A DNA stretch of 64,000 bases, from contig NZ_CP018153.1 in NCBI RefSeq assembly GCF_001889005.1, forward strand, positions 2,390,501 to 2,454,500, read 5' to 3'. The DNA is from Christiangramia salexigens. Lineage in GTDB: Bacteria; Bacteroidota; Bacteroidia; Flavobacteriales; Flavobacteriaceae. The translations under genes were made by a program, and so were the position numbers. Shown here piece after piece: positions 51,384 to 61,289 of this stretch (positions are counted from its first letter, which is position 1; each line of letters begins with the position of its first letter). The notes under the pieces were generated by a model. The model was given only the letters and a program-made list of their open reading frames with translations. It did no database searches and was not told the DNA's origin.

Positions 51384-53177
51384 ATGGAAAAACCTGCCCT
51401 GGAAGTACAATTAAAAACCTTGCCCAATAGCCCCGGGGTATATCAATACTTCGATAAGAATGGAAAAATTCTCTATGTTGGGAAGGCAAAGAATCTCAAG
51501 AAGAGGGTTACTTCATATTTCACTAAACGTCATGACAGCCATCGTATAGGAGTGATGGTTAAAAAGATCCATGAGATTAGGCATATCGTAGTGGAATCTG
51601 AAACCGATGCCCTGCTGCTGGAAAACAATCTGATAAAAAAACACCAGCCTCGTTTTAACGTAATGCTTAAGGATGATAAGACCTATCCCTGGATCTGCAT
51701 TAAGAACGAGAGGTTTCCAAGGGTGTTTCCAACCCGTAGATTAATCAAGGATGGGAGCGAATATTATGGCCCATTTACCAGTTTTAAAACTGTAAATACT
51801 CTTTTAGACCTTATAAAAGGCTTGTATAAATTAAGAACCTGCAATTATGATCTCGCTCACGATAAGATACGCGACGGGAAATATAAGGTTTGTCTTGAAT
51901 ATCATCTTGGGAATTGTGAAGGGCCTTGTGAAGACTTTCAGGCGGAAGAAGATTATAACCGAAATATCGAGGCGATAAGACAGATCGTTAAAGGAAACTT
52001 TAAGGATTCCCTGCAGCAATTTCGCAATCAGATGAAAGAGCATGCTGAAAATATGGAATTTGAAGATGCTCAGCGCATCAAGAATAAGATAGAGGTGCTC
52101 GAGAACTACCAGTCCAAGTCCACAGTGGTTAATCCAAAGATCAATAATGTAGACGTTTTTTCTATAGTTACAGATGAAGGCTACGGCTATGTGAACTTTC
52201 TACAGTTGTCTCATGGTGCGATCATAAGATCTCATACCATAGAAATGAAAAAGAAACTTGATGAAAGTGATGAGGAATTACTGGAGCTGGCCATAACAGA
52301 AATAAGGCAGAGGTTTAATTCCACTTCGCGGGAGATCTATGTTCCTATAAAGATAGATGCCGGAGAAAATATTAAGGTCATTGTTCCAAAGTTGGGAGAT
52401 AAGAAAAAGATCGTAGAACTTTCTGAGCGCAACGCAAAATACTTCCGTCAGGAAAGGTTCAAGCAGATGAAGATCGTAGACCCAGACCGTCATGTAAAAC
52501 GGGTTATGGCGCAAATGAAGGAGGATCTTAGATTGAATGAAGAACCAAGGCATATAGAGTGTTTTGACAATTCCAACATTCAGGGGAGTAATCCGGTAGC
52601 AGCCTGTGTCGTTTTTAAGAACGGAAAACCTAGTAAGAAAGATTATCGTAAATTTAATATCAAGACCGTAGAAGGACCAGATGATTTTGCATCCATGGAA
52701 GAGGTGGTGTTTAGGCGCTATCGCAGATTGCTGAATGAGGGAGAAGACCTGCCGCAGTTGATTATTGTAGATGGCGGGAAAGGGCAGCTTTCAAGTGGAG
52801 TTAAGGCTCTGGAAACATTAGGTTTACGTGGTAAGATCCCAATTATAGGCATAGCAAAAAGACTTGAAGAGATATTTTACCCTGGAGATTCCATTCCATT
52901 GTATCTGGATAAAAAATCCGAAAGCCTTAAGGTGATACAGCAGCTTCGTAATGAAGCGCACAGATTTGGGATAACATTTCATAGAAATAAAAGAAGTAAA
53001 ACAGCGTTAAACACTGAGCTTGAGGAAATTATCGGAATAGGTGAAAAAACGATTGTAGAACTGCTGAAGAATTTTAGGTCTTTAAAGAGGGTTAAGGAGG
53101 CGAGCCTTAAAGAACTTACGGAGGTAATAGGAGCTTCTAAGGCTGGAATTATATATAATCATTATCATAAAGAATAA
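51384..53177 (+). CDS. uvrC: Excinuclease ABC subunit UvrC
   Basis: Makes both incisions in nucleotide excision repair. Domains: GIY-YIG endonuclease (about 12-90, PGVYQYFDKNG and ILYVGKAKNLKKRV), cysteine-containing region, UVR domain (about 200-235), RNase H-like C-terminal endonuclease (FDNSNIQGSNPVAACVVF, IVDGGKGQLSSG) and a helix-hairpin-helix at the end (IGIGEKTIVELLKNF). The 597 residues are standard. The stop abuts the ATG of the patatin gene. Confidence 0.97.
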   Translation: MEKPALEVQLKTLPNSPGVYQYFDKNGKILYVGKAKNLKKRVTSYFTKRHDSHRIGVMVKKIHEIRHIVVESETDALLLENNLIKKHQPRFNVMLKDDKTYPWICIKNERFPRVFPTRRLIKDGSEYYGPFTSFKTVNTLLDLIKGLYKLRTCNYDLAHDKIRDGKYKVCLEYHLGNCEGPCEDFQAEEDYNRNIEAIRQIVKGNFKDSLQQFRNQMKEHAENMEFEDAQRIKNKIEVLENYQSKSTVVNPKINNVDVFSIVTDEGYGYVNFLQLSHGAIIRSHTIEMKKKLDESDEELLELAITEIRQRFNSTSREIYVPIKIDAGENIKVIVPKLGDKKKIVELSERNAKYFRQERFKQMKIVDPDRHVKRVMAQMKEDLRLNEEPRHIECFDNSNIQGSNPVAACVVFKNGKPSKKDYRKFNIKTVEGPDDFASMEEVVFRRYRRLLNEGEDLPQLIIVDGGKGQLSSGVKALETLGLRGKIPIIGIAKRLEEIFYPGDSIPLYLDKKSESLKVIQQLRNEAHRFGITFHRNKRSKTALNTELEEIIGIGEKTIVELLKNFRSLKRVKEASLKELTEVIGASKAGIIYNHYHKE

Positions 53178-55400
53178 ATGCAGAAATACTTCGCATTAAT
53201 TTTTTTATTCACTTCCCTGTTGGCTTTTTCTCAAAAAAAGGATGAGCCAAAAGTTGGTTTGGTGCTTAGTGGTGGTGGAGCTAAGGGGTTAGCGCATATA
53301 GGCGCACTCAAGGTTCTGGAGGAAGCCGGGGTGCGGATAGATTATATCGGAGGGTCCAGCATGGGAGCAATTATAGGAGGATTGTATGCCTCAGGGTATA
53401 GCGCTCATGAGCTCGATTCAATTTTTCACGCTACTAATTTCAATATCCTTATTCAGGATAATTTGCCCAGAAGCGCAAAGACATTTTATGAGAAAGAGGA
53501 TACCGAAAAATATGCATTAAGTCTTCCTTTCGAGAAATTTAAAATAAGTTTTCCTTCAGGCCTGTCCAAGGGTCAGAATATCTATAATCTCATGTCTCGA
53601 CTTACGATGCATGTAACCGAAGTGGATGATTTCAGCAAGCTACCTATTCCATTTTTTTGTATCGCTGCAGATATCGAAACGGGTGAAGAAGTGATCCTGG
53701 ATAGTGGATCTCTCGCCAAAGCTGTTTCTGCCAGTGGTGCTATTCCCTCATTATTTAGTCCGGTGAAAATCGATGACCGGTTACTTACCGATGGTGGGGT
53801 TGCCAATAATTATCCGGTAGAAGAGCTAAGAAAACGAGGGGCCGAGATTATAATTGGTGTGGATGTTCAGGACAGTTTGATCGCACGGGATAACCTTAGA
53901 AGTGTTTTTGATATCCTTACCCAGATCAACAATTTCAGGACTATCGAGGATATGAAGGAAAAAAAGCCTTTAACCGATATCTATATTAAACCGGATATTT
54001 CACGGTTTTCGGTACTTTCCTTTGATGATGGTGATGGTATAATTAAATCGGGAGACGTGGCCGCAAGGAAAAACCTGGAAGAGATCCGGGAACTCGCTGC
54101 AAGGCAAACGCCTCGGGAAAAAATAAAGATCCCTGCAATTGGAAGTTTCAATATTACCGGCTTAAAGCTTGAGGGTAATAATGATTATCCTAGATCCTAT
54201 ATTTTGGGTAAACTTAAGCTGAAGTTCAATGAACCATATGATTTTGAAAAACTGAAAATTGGCTTAAATAACCTTTCCGCTACAGGTAACTTTGATAAGA
54301 TCAATTATCAATTGCTTAAGACTGAAAAAAAAGGTGATTATACGCTAGCCATGCAGATCAAGGAAAGCAGTAATAAGACCTATCTCAGGCTTGGTCTTCA
54401 TTATGATGAGCTCTATCAAAGTGGTGCTCTGGTGAATCTTACTAAAAAAAGTACGCTGTTAGCCAATGATGCACTTTCAATAGATGTGATTGTTGGGGAT
54501 AAACTGAGGTATAATTTCGACTACTATATTGACAAAGGTTACTATTGGAGTATAGGCTTAAGGTCCCGATATAATAATTTTGACAAGGATGTTAAATTTG
54601 ATTTTGCCAGAGAAAACGGAGGTTTGGATGATATAGGAGGGGTTCGTGAGATTGAGATCGATTATAAGGATTTTACGAATCAGTTTTACCTGCAAACGCT
54701 GTTCAAACAAGTATTTTCTTTTGGGTTGGGAGCAGAACATAAATATCTTAAGATCGCATCTTCCACCATTAATAATACCTCGGGAATGCGCAGTAATGTT
54801 TTTGAAGATAATCATTATTATAGCACTTTTGGGTATTTGAAATATGACTCCTATGACAATAAATATTTTCCGAGAAAAGGGGTTTATTTTAATGGCGACT
54901 TTCACCTATATCTGTTTTCTTCTGAGGATAATGCAGACTTTGCCCAATTTTCAATTGCCAAAGGAAAAATTGGATATGCAACTCCATTAAGCGAAAAACT
55001 GGTGACCCGGTTCTCGACCGATACGGGTTTTAAAATAGGAAATGATAATATCAATGTCTTTGATTTTTTTCTCGGGGGCTATGGTAATAACCTGATCAAT
55101 AATTTTGTACCATTCTATGGATATGACTTTATAAGTCTTTCCGGAGATAGTTATATCCGGGCCTTATTGGAATTTGATTATGAGTTGCTGCCAAATAATC
55201 ATATAATTGGCAGCGCTAATATCGCCAATGTGGAAAACAGGTTGTTCACAACCGGTAATTGGTTGAGTTTGCCTGATTATAGCGGTTACGCGATTGGGTA
55301 TGGACTGGACACTTTTATGGGTCCTTTGGAAATGAAATATACTTATTCCCCTGAAGTAAAAGATAGTTACTGGTTTTTTAGTTTAGGTTTTTGGTTTTAG
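53178..55400 (+). CDS. Patatin-like phospholipase with POTRA/beta-barrel (type Vd-like)
   Basis: Signal peptide (about 1-18), patatin domain (about 25-300) with oxyanion SGGGAKG, GSSMG nucleophile (S61) and the catalytic Asp D205 in LTDGGVANNYP. A POTRA-like module (about 325-395, ITGLKLEGNNDYP) and an outer-membrane barrel (about 400-740, ending YWFFSLGFWF) follow. This is the order of type Vd autotransporters such as PlpD. It likely hydrolyses phospholipids at the cell surface or outer membrane. It begins directly after uvrC. Confidence 0.92.
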   Translation: MQKYFALIFLFTSLLAFSQKKDEPKVGLVLSGGGAKGLAHIGALKVLEEAGVRIDYIGGSSMGAIIGGLYASGYSAHELDSIFHATNFNILIQDNLPRSAKTFYEKEDTEKYALSLPFEKFKISFPSGLSKGQNIYNLMSRLTMHVTEVDDFSKLPIPFFCIAADIETGEEVILDSGSLAKAVSASGAIPSLFSPVKIDDRLLTDGGVANNYPVEELRKRGAEIIIGVDVQDSLIARDNLRSVFDILTQINNFRTIEDMKEKKPLTDIYIKPDISRFSVLSFDDGDGIIKSGDVAARKNLEEIRELAARQTPREKIKIPAIGSFNITGLKLEGNNDYPRSYILGKLKLKFNEPYDFEKLKIGLNNLSATGNFDKINYQLLKTEKKGDYTLAMQIKESSNKTYLRLGLHYDELYQSGALVNLTKKSTLLANDALSIDVIVGDKLRYNFDYYIDKGYYWSIGLRSRYNNFDKDVKFDFARENGGLDDIGGVREIEIDYKDFTNQFYLQTLFKQVFSFGLGAEHKYLKIASSTINNTSGMRSNVFEDNHYYSTFGYLKYDSYDNKYFPRKGVYFNGDFHLYLFSSEDNADFAQFSIAKGKIGYATPLSEKLVTRFSTDTGFKIGNDNINVFDFFLGGYGNNLINNFVPFYGYDFISLSGDSYIRALLEFDYELLPNNHIIGSANIANVENRLFTTGNWLSLPDYSGYAIGYGLDTFMGPLEMKYTYSPEVKDSYWFFSLGFWF

Positions 55401-55580
55401 TCTCCCGAAGCTTTATTTTATTCTTACCAATTTTTAGTCTTAATCTCTCGGTTTTTAGGCTGGAATTAATAATTTTTTGGTAAAAATTGATGATATTTGT
55501 ATAATTCCAAAAATAATTTTGAAATAATCCGAATCCACTAAGAATCTTAAAATTCTTATCGATTCAAAATCTGATAAATT

Positions 55581-56753
55581 ATGCCTTTTTATCATAAGCT
55601 TGGTAAAATACCTCATAAAAGACATACGGTTTTTAAAAAACCAGACGGAAGCCTTTATTACGAACAGTTATTCGGAACCATTGGCTTCGATGGAATGTCT
55701 TCCAATCTATACCACGAACACAGACCAACTCAGGTTAAGGAGATCAAGGGAAGTTACGATGTGACTCCTAAAGTGGCGATAGAAAATAACTTGAAATCTT
55801 ACAGATTCAAAGGATTTCAGGTTACTCCTCATCCGGACTATCTTAAAAGTAGAAAGCCGGTGCTAACAAATGCAGACTGCGATATTATCCTCGCTTCCCC
55901 TCAGGGGTCAACAGAGGATTATTTTTACAAAAATGCAGACGCAGATGAATTGATCTTTATTCATAAAGGGACAGGAAAGCTGCGTACACATTTGGGGAAT
56001 CTGGACTTTAAATATGGTGATTACCTTTTAATTCCTAGGGGTACCATTTATAAACTGGATTTTGATGATGAGGATAACAGACTGTTCATCGTAGAATCCC
56101 GTAGACCAATATATACTCCAAAAAGATATAGAAACTGGTTTGGGCAGCTGCTGGAGCATTCACCGTTTTGCGAACGTGATCTGCGCCAGCCATACGAGCT
56201 TGAAACCAATGATGAAAAAGGAGATTTCCTGATTAAAATTAAAAAACAGGGAAGGATCTTCGATATGGTCTATGCTACTCACCCTTTTGATGTGGTGGGG
56301 TATGATGGATATAATTATCCATATGCATTTTCCATTCATGACTTTGAACCTATAACCGGAAGAATTCATCAACCACCACCGGTGCATCAAACCTTTGAAA
56401 CCGATGCTTTTGTGGTTTGTAGTTTCTGTCCGCGTAAGTATGATTATCATCCGGAAAGTATCCCGGCCCCTTATAGTCATAGTAATATAGACAGCGACGA
56501 GGTGCTCTATTATGTAGACGGTGATTTTATGAGTCGTAATGATATCGAGGCGGGTCATATTTCTCTGCATCCGGCCGGTATTCCTCATGGCCCGCATCCG
56601 GGCGCTGTAGAAAGAAGTATTGGTCAGGTAGAGACCGAAGAGCTTGCGGTAATGGTGGATACATTCAAACCATTAAAAGTAACCGAAGATGCTATGGAAA
56701 TAGCAGACGATACCTACCATAAATCATGGTTGGAGGAAGAAGATAGAAAATAA
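55581..56753 (+). CDS. hmgA: Homogentisate 1,2-dioxygenase
   Basis: Opens the aromatic ring of homogentisate with O2 to maleylacetoacetate in tyrosine breakdown. The 390-residue cupin protein shows the Fe2+ ligand segments GRIHQPPPVHQTFETDAFVVCSF, SNIDSDEVLYYVDGDF and ISLHPAGIPHGPHPGAVE. It precedes 4-hydroxyphenylpyruvate dioxygenase by 110 bases on the same strand. No fumarylacetoacetase or maleylacetoacetate isomerase is visible in the window. Confidence 0.95.
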   Translation: MPFYHKLGKIPHKRHTVFKKPDGSLYYEQLFGTIGFDGMSSNLYHEHRPTQVKEIKGSYDVTPKVAIENNLKSYRFKGFQVTPHPDYLKSRKPVLTNADCDIILASPQGSTEDYFYKNADADELIFIHKGTGKLRTHLGNLDFKYGDYLLIPRGTIYKLDFDDEDNRLFIVESRRPIYTPKRYRNWFGQLLEHSPFCERDLRQPYELETNDEKGDFLIKIKKQGRIFDMVYATHPFDVVGYDGYNYPYAFSIHDFEPITGRIHQPPPVHQTFETDAFVVCSFCPRKYDYHPESIPAPYSHSNIDSDEVLYYVDGDFMSRNDIEAGHISLHPAGIPHGPHPGAVERSIGQVETEELAVMVDTFKPLKVTEDAMEIADDTYHKSWLEEEDRK

Positions 56754-56862
56754 AAAAGATGAAAGAAGATTTGTCAGCACAGGACAGAGCGATGTGGTAA
56801 GTTCTTTGAATAATTCTCAAAAAACTTAAACAATTCGATCATTTTAAAAAACTCAAAGAATT

Positions 56863-58005
56863 ATGGCTAAAGATAGCACATCATTAAATTTAGAAAAAGT
56901 TGTTCCGGAAGCAGATGATTTTTTACCGATTCTGGGAACCGATTTTGTAGAGCTTTATGTAGGTAACGCCAAGCAGGCTGCATATTATTACCAACAGGCC
57001 TGGGGATTCCAGCCTGTGGCTTATGCAGGTCTTGAAACTGGAAAGAAGGACAGTGTGTCTTATGTACTTCAGCAAGGTAAGATCAGGATCGTTTTAACTT
57101 CTCCGCTTGAGGCTGGGGGAGAGATAAACGCCCATATAGAAAAACATGGGGACGGGGTAAAATTCGTTGCTCTGTGGGTGGATGATGCAAGAAAAAGCTA
57201 CGAAGAAACCACAAAAAGAGGGGCCAAATCTTATGTTGAACCTTATGAATTAGAAGATGATAATGGGAAAGCCGTTATTTCGGGAATTCATACTTATGGT
57301 GAAACCGTTCACCTTTTTGTTGAAAGAGGTGAGTATAAAGGACCATTCTTACCTGGCTATCGTGCTTATGACACCAAAACAAAAGCACCAGAAACCGGCT
57401 TGAAATTTATTGACCATATGGTTGGTAATGTAGGCTGGAATGAAATGAATAAGTGGGTTGAATTCTATGCTCAGGTAATGGGATTCGCGCAATTGGTTTC
57501 TTTTGATGATAAAGATATTTCCACAGATTACACTGCACTTATGAGTAAGGTGATGAGTAATGGTAATGGAAGGATTAAATTCCCAATTAACGAACCAGCA
57601 GAAGGAAAGAAAAAATCTCAGATCGAGGAATACATTGATTTTTATAATGGAGCCGGGGTTCAACACATTGCCCTTGCAACAGATAATATCATTGAAACTG
57701 TAACAGCTCTTCGCGATCGTGGAGTGGAATTCCTTTATGTGCCGGAAACATATTATGATGATCTTCTGGACAGGGTAGGAGAGATCGACGAAGATCTTGA
57801 GCCTTTAAAAGAATTAGGAGTTTTGGTAGACAGAGATGATGAAGGTTATCTTTTACAGATCTTTACAAAACCTGTTCTAGACAGACCAACTATGTTTTTC
57901 GAGATAATCCAAAGAAAAGGAGCTCAATCTTTTGGGAAAGGGAACTTTAAGGCTCTCTTTGAGGCAATTGAGAGAGAACAGGATTTACGAGGAACGCTGA
58001 ATTAA
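56863..58005 (+). CDS. 4-Hydroxyphenylpyruvate dioxygenase
   Basis: Turns 4-hydroxyphenylpyruvate into homogentisate, the substrate of the enzyme upstream. The 380-residue protein has two vicinal-oxygen-chelate domains; the iron ligands are H185 (KFIDHMVGN), H268 (GVQHIAL) and E347 (MFFEII). The C-terminal helix GKGNFKALFEAIEREQ closes the site. Together with HmgA it makes a tyrosine catabolic unit, ended by the terminator at 58200. Confidence 0.96.
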   Translation: MAKDSTSLNLEKVVPEADDFLPILGTDFVELYVGNAKQAAYYYQQAWGFQPVAYAGLETGKKDSVSYVLQQGKIRIVLTSPLEAGGEINAHIEKHGDGVKFVALWVDDARKSYEETTKRGAKSYVEPYELEDDNGKAVISGIHTYGETVHLFVERGEYKGPFLPGYRAYDTKTKAPETGLKFIDHMVGNVGWNEMNKWVEFYAQVMGFAQLVSFDDKDISTDYTALMSKVMSNGNGRIKFPINEPAEGKKKSQIEEYIDFYNGAGVQHIALATDNIIETVTALRDRGVEFLYVPETYYDDLLDRVGEIDEDLEPLKELGVLVDRDDEGYLLQIFTKPVLDRPTMFFEIIQRKGAQSFGKGNFKALFEAIEREQDLRGTLN

Positions 58006-58306
58006 AACTAAAAAACTGCTAAATCTTAAGTTTTTGAAATCATTTCTTGCTAACTGCGTAATCCTTTAGTTAAAGTTTATTTTGCTATTGCGGAGAAGGT
58101 AGAAATATCAGACTTTTGCACCGCATTTTTGGAGTGGTTACCAGAAATGATTTAATTTTTTTCATAATTTAAGTTTTAGTTGGTTAATAAGACAAAATTC
58201 CCCATCATTAATTTGATGGGGTTTTTTGTTTTAATACTTTTGGAATAGTAATTGTAAAATATCTTTTTAAAACTATAAAGCACTGTTACTTACCATATAA
58301 AACACG
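58006..58306. other. Intergenic region with a terminator
   Basis: About 300 bases. The last part before the next gene carries the terminator at 58200. Upstream of it no reading frame is convincing. The text from 58110 to 58145 (TTTTGCACCGC followed by GGAGTGG) looks like the start of a tRNA-type transcription unit, but no cloverleaf can be formed. Confidence 0.4.
58200..58231 (+). terminator. Terminator of the tyrosine catabolism unit
   Basis: An 8-bp stem CCCCATCA/TGATGGGG (arms 58200-58207 and 58214-58221) with T-rich tail follows the dioxygenase gene by about 200 bases. Confidence 0.8.
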
Positions 58307-59083
58307 ATGAAAAGATCATTTACAATTAGCCTAGCACTCATATTTTTTACCTCCTTGAATTTGTTTTCTCAAAGTGCTTATGCAGAAGGGGAGTGGTTTA
58401 AATTCCGTATTCACTATGGTATGTTCAATGCCAGTTATGCAACCTTGCAGGTGGAGGAATCTGTATTAAATAATAAACCGGTTTATCATGTAAAAGGTGT
58501 GGGTAAGTCTACAGGTTTGCTGAGCCTCTTTTTTAAAGTAGACGACGATTACCAAACCTATATTGATACGGAAACCGGAAAGCCTTATAAATTTATCAGA
58601 AAGATCAACGAGGGAGGTTATACAAAAGACCTGGAAATAGACTTTGATCATAAAAAGAATAAGGCATATGTTTTTAACCGTAAACACAATACCCGACGAA
58701 CTTTTTCTACACCGAATAATGTCCACGATATGTTATCGGCATTTTATTATATTCGCAACCAAATTGACGCAGATAACCTCAAGATAGGGGATGATATGAA
58801 GCTTAACATGTTCATAGATGATGAGAATATGGATTTTAAGCTGGTATTTCTTGGAAGAGAGGTTATTAAGACCAAATTTGGAAAGGTGGCTACCTTGAAG
58901 TTCAGGCCGTATGTAATGGCTGGTAGAGTTTTCAAGGAAAAAGAAAGCCTTACATTTTGGATAAGCGACGATAAAAATAAGATTCCGGTGAAGATCGAGG
59001 CCGATCTCGCCGTGGGTTCGCTGGATGCTGATCTTGAAGCATACAAAGGCCTGAAACATCAGTTTAAGATTATAATGAATTAG
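58307..59083 (+). CDS. DUF3108 exported protein
   Basis: A 258-residue protein with a signal peptide (MKRSFTISLALIFFTSLNLFSQ). The mature part, beginning YAEGEWFKFRIHYGMFNASYATLQVEE, is a DUF3108 beta-rich domain, a family of periplasmic or outer-membrane-associated proteins of unknown function. It is separated by 2 bases from the tryptophan dioxygenase gene, so one transcript is likely, although no functional link is evident. Confidence 0.88.
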   Translation: MKRSFTISLALIFFTSLNLFSQSAYAEGEWFKFRIHYGMFNASYATLQVEESVLNNKPVYHVKGVGKSTGLLSLFFKVDDDYQTYIDTETGKPYKFIRKINEGGYTKDLEIDFDHKKNKAYVFNRKHNTRRTFSTPNNVHDMLSAFYYIRNQIDADNLKIGDDMKLNMFIDDENMDFKLVFLGREVIKTKFGKVATLKFRPYVMAGRVFKEKESLTFWISDDKNKIPVKIEADLAVGSLDADLEAYKGLKHQFKIIMN

Positions 59084-59085
59084 AT

Positions 59086-60054
59086 ATGGACATAAAGCCC
59101 GAAATCGCCGAACGAATATTGAAACTGGAAGAGAAATTCAAGAATTCGGGTCAGGACATGGGATCTTACCTTGACGGTCTTTTATACGATCGTTATTTGT
59201 CTTATTGGGATTATATTAATGTAGATACCCTATTAAGCCTTCAAAAAACAAATACTCATTTTCCTGATGAAAAGATCTTCATCACCTATCATCAAATAAC
59301 CGAGCTTTATTTTAAGCTCATTATACATGAGCAGAAGCAGATCATAGATGAAGAGGAGCTTACAGCGGAATTCTTTACGGAAAAACTTTCTCGTATTAAC
59401 CGGTACTTCAGAATACTAATCGATTCTTTTGATGTGATGATCAAAGGAATGGACAGGGAGCAGTTTCTCAAATTTAGAATGGCGCTATTGCCGGCCAGTG
59501 GTTTTCAGTCTGCGCAATTTCGAATGATAGAGCTTTATGCTACTCCAATGGAGAATCTGGTGTCTTCGAAGATTAGAGACGAGTTTTCTAAAGACAACTC
59601 ACTGGAGGAACTTTATGAGAATATCTACTGGAAAAAAGGTGGTATAGACCTGAAAACCGGAGAAAAAACGCTTACCCTAAAGCAGTTTGAATACAGGTAT
59701 ACGCCAAGGTTCATGCGAATTGCCCAAGAAGTTAAAAATAAGACGATATATCATCGTTATCTCGATCTTCCGGAAACAGAGAGAAGCAATGAAGAGCTTA
59801 TTAAAGCAATGCGAAATCTGGATGTTAATGTAAATGTTAACTGGTTGCTTATGCATATGGGTGCTGCCTATCGTTATTTAAGTAAGGATAAGCAAACGGT
59901 AAAGGCAACAGGGGGTACTAACTGGAAAGAATTCCTTCCTCCTTCCTTTCAAAAAATATCTTTTTTCCCTAAATTATGGAGTTCACAAGAATTAGAAGAT
60001 TGGGGAAAACAATGGGTTAATCACACGTTTAATACAGAAAAACAAAAAGGATAA
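59086..60054 (+). CDS. Tryptophan 2,3-dioxygenase family protein, divergent
   Basis: Heme enzyme opening the indole ring of tryptophan to N-formylkynurenine. The 322-residue protein has the family start ITYHQITELYFKLIIHEQKQ and the substrate-side SGFQSAQFRMIE. The C-terminal loop, usually GTGGSSG, here reads KATGGTNWKEFLPP, so this is a divergent Bacteroidetes clade. Kynurenine formamidase and kynureninase are not in the window. The coupling to DUF3108 (2-base gap) and to the M23 lipoprotein (2-base gap) is tight. Confidence 0.9.
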   Translation: MDIKPEIAERILKLEEKFKNSGQDMGSYLDGLLYDRYLSYWDYINVDTLLSLQKTNTHFPDEKIFITYHQITELYFKLIIHEQKQIIDEEELTAEFFTEKLSRINRYFRILIDSFDVMIKGMDREQFLKFRMALLPASGFQSAQFRMIELYATPMENLVSSKIRDEFSKDNSLEELYENIYWKKGGIDLKTGEKTLTLKQFEYRYTPRFMRIAQEVKNKTIYHRYLDLPETERSNEELIKAMRNLDVNVNVNWLLMHMGAAYRYLSKDKQTVKATGGTNWKEFLPPSFQKISFFPKLWSSQELEDWGKQWVNHTFNTEKQKG

Positions 60055-60056
60055 AA

Positions 60057-61289
60057 TTGAAAAAACTAGGTTTACTTTTAATGATGGCGCTGGCATTAAT
60101 TGCCTGCAATGACGAGGAAAAAGACCAGGCAGTTAATGAGGTGAAGAAAAAGGAGCTGCCGCCTTTGGAAAAAGAGTATGGTTTTGTGCTTAACGATTTT
60201 AAAGTTCTTAGAGATACCATAAAATCTGGCGATAGTTTTGGGTATATCATGGATAAAAATGGTGTAGACCACGGAAAGGTGTACGAAATTTCTCAAAAAG
60301 TAAAGGATACTTTTAATCCTGCACGAATTGTTGCCGGAAAAAAATATATGATCCTAAAAGCGAAGGATTCAGCCCAGACGCCTAAGTATTTTATTTACGA
60401 GAATAATAAAATTGATTACACCGTTGTAGCTCTTGGAGACAGCATATATGCCGAAAAGCGTAAAAGACCAGTTACGGTGAAGAGGAGAGAGATATCTGGT
60501 GTAGTAACCTCTTCTTTGTCTGAAGCGATGCAGGATCAGGGCTTAAGTAATTTATTGGTCTATGAGCTCTCCAATATTTATCAATGGAGTATAGACTTCT
60601 TTAAACTTCAAAAAGGAGACCAGTTTAAAATGGTCTATCATGAGAAATATATTGAAGACACCATTTTTGCTGGTATAGAAAAAGTAGACGCGGCAGTGTT
60701 TAAGCATTCCGATAAACCTTTTTATGCATTTAATTATCTAAGCGATAGTATTTCGGGTAAACCAAGTTTTTATGATGATGAGGCAAAGGCTTTGCAAAGC
60801 TTTTTTCTGAAGGCTCCCCTTAATTATTCCCGTATATCGTCAAGGTTTACCAGAAGACGTTTTCATCCGGTTCAAAAGAGATGGAAAGCTCACCTGGGGA
60901 CAGATTATGCCGCTCCACATGGAACTCCAATTGTAAGTACGGCTAACGGTACCGTGATCGCCTCAAGCTATACTTCGGGAAATGGTAATTATGTTAAGGT
61001 AAAACATAACGGAAAGTATACAACTCAGTACCTGCATATGACTAAAAGAGCTGTTAGAACTGGCCAGGTTGTTAAACAGGGAGATGTAATTGGATATGTA
61101 GGTAGCACCGGTTTAGCTACCGGCCCACATGTTTGTTACAGATTCTGGGTAAATGGAAGACAGGTTGACCCGTATCGTCAAAACCTGCCATCTGCAAAAC
61201 ATATCGAAGAAGATCTTAAAGATGAGTATTTCGCTTATATCAAGCCACTAAAGAAAGAATTAGATCAAATTCCCTATAAAAATATTTAA
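60057..61289 (+). CDS. M23-family peptidase, lipoprotein
   Basis: Starts with TTG at 60057, no ATG being available upstream of the signal; LALIAC gives a lipobox with C17. A substrate-binding/LysM-like N-terminal half (about 25-255) precedes the M23 domain (about 270-375). The HxxxD pair is H279 and D283 in HLGTDYAAPHGTP. In the second motif, GPHVCYRFW, the usual HxH is HxC (H358, C360), so the third zinc ligand is a cysteine. It probably cuts peptidoglycan cross-links at the outer or inner membrane. Confidence 0.9.
   Translation: MKKLGLLLMMALALIACNDEEKDQAVNEVKKKELPPLEKEYGFVLNDFKVLRDTIKSGDSFGYIMDKNGVDHGKVYEISQKVKDTFNPARIVAGKKYMILKAKDSAQTPKYFIYENNKIDYTVVALGDSIYAEKRKRPVTVKRREISGVVTSSLSEAMQDQGLSNLLVYELSNIYQWSIDFFKLQKGDQFKMVYHEKYIEDTIFAGIEKVDAAVFKHSDKPFYAFNYLSDSISGKPSFYDDEAKALQSFFLKAPLNYSRISSRFTRRRFHPVQKRWKAHLGTDYAAPHGTPIVSTANGTVIASSYTSGNGNYVKVKHNGKYTTQYLHMTKRAVRTGQVVKQGDVIGYVGSTGLATGPHVCYRFWVNGRQVDPYRQNLPSAKHIEEDLKDEYFAYIKPLKKELDQIPYKNI

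Noticed and set aside
56759..56800. 13-codon frame between hmgA and the hydroxyphenylpyruvate dioxygenase gene
   Set aside because: Too short to judge; no attenuator-like structure beside it.
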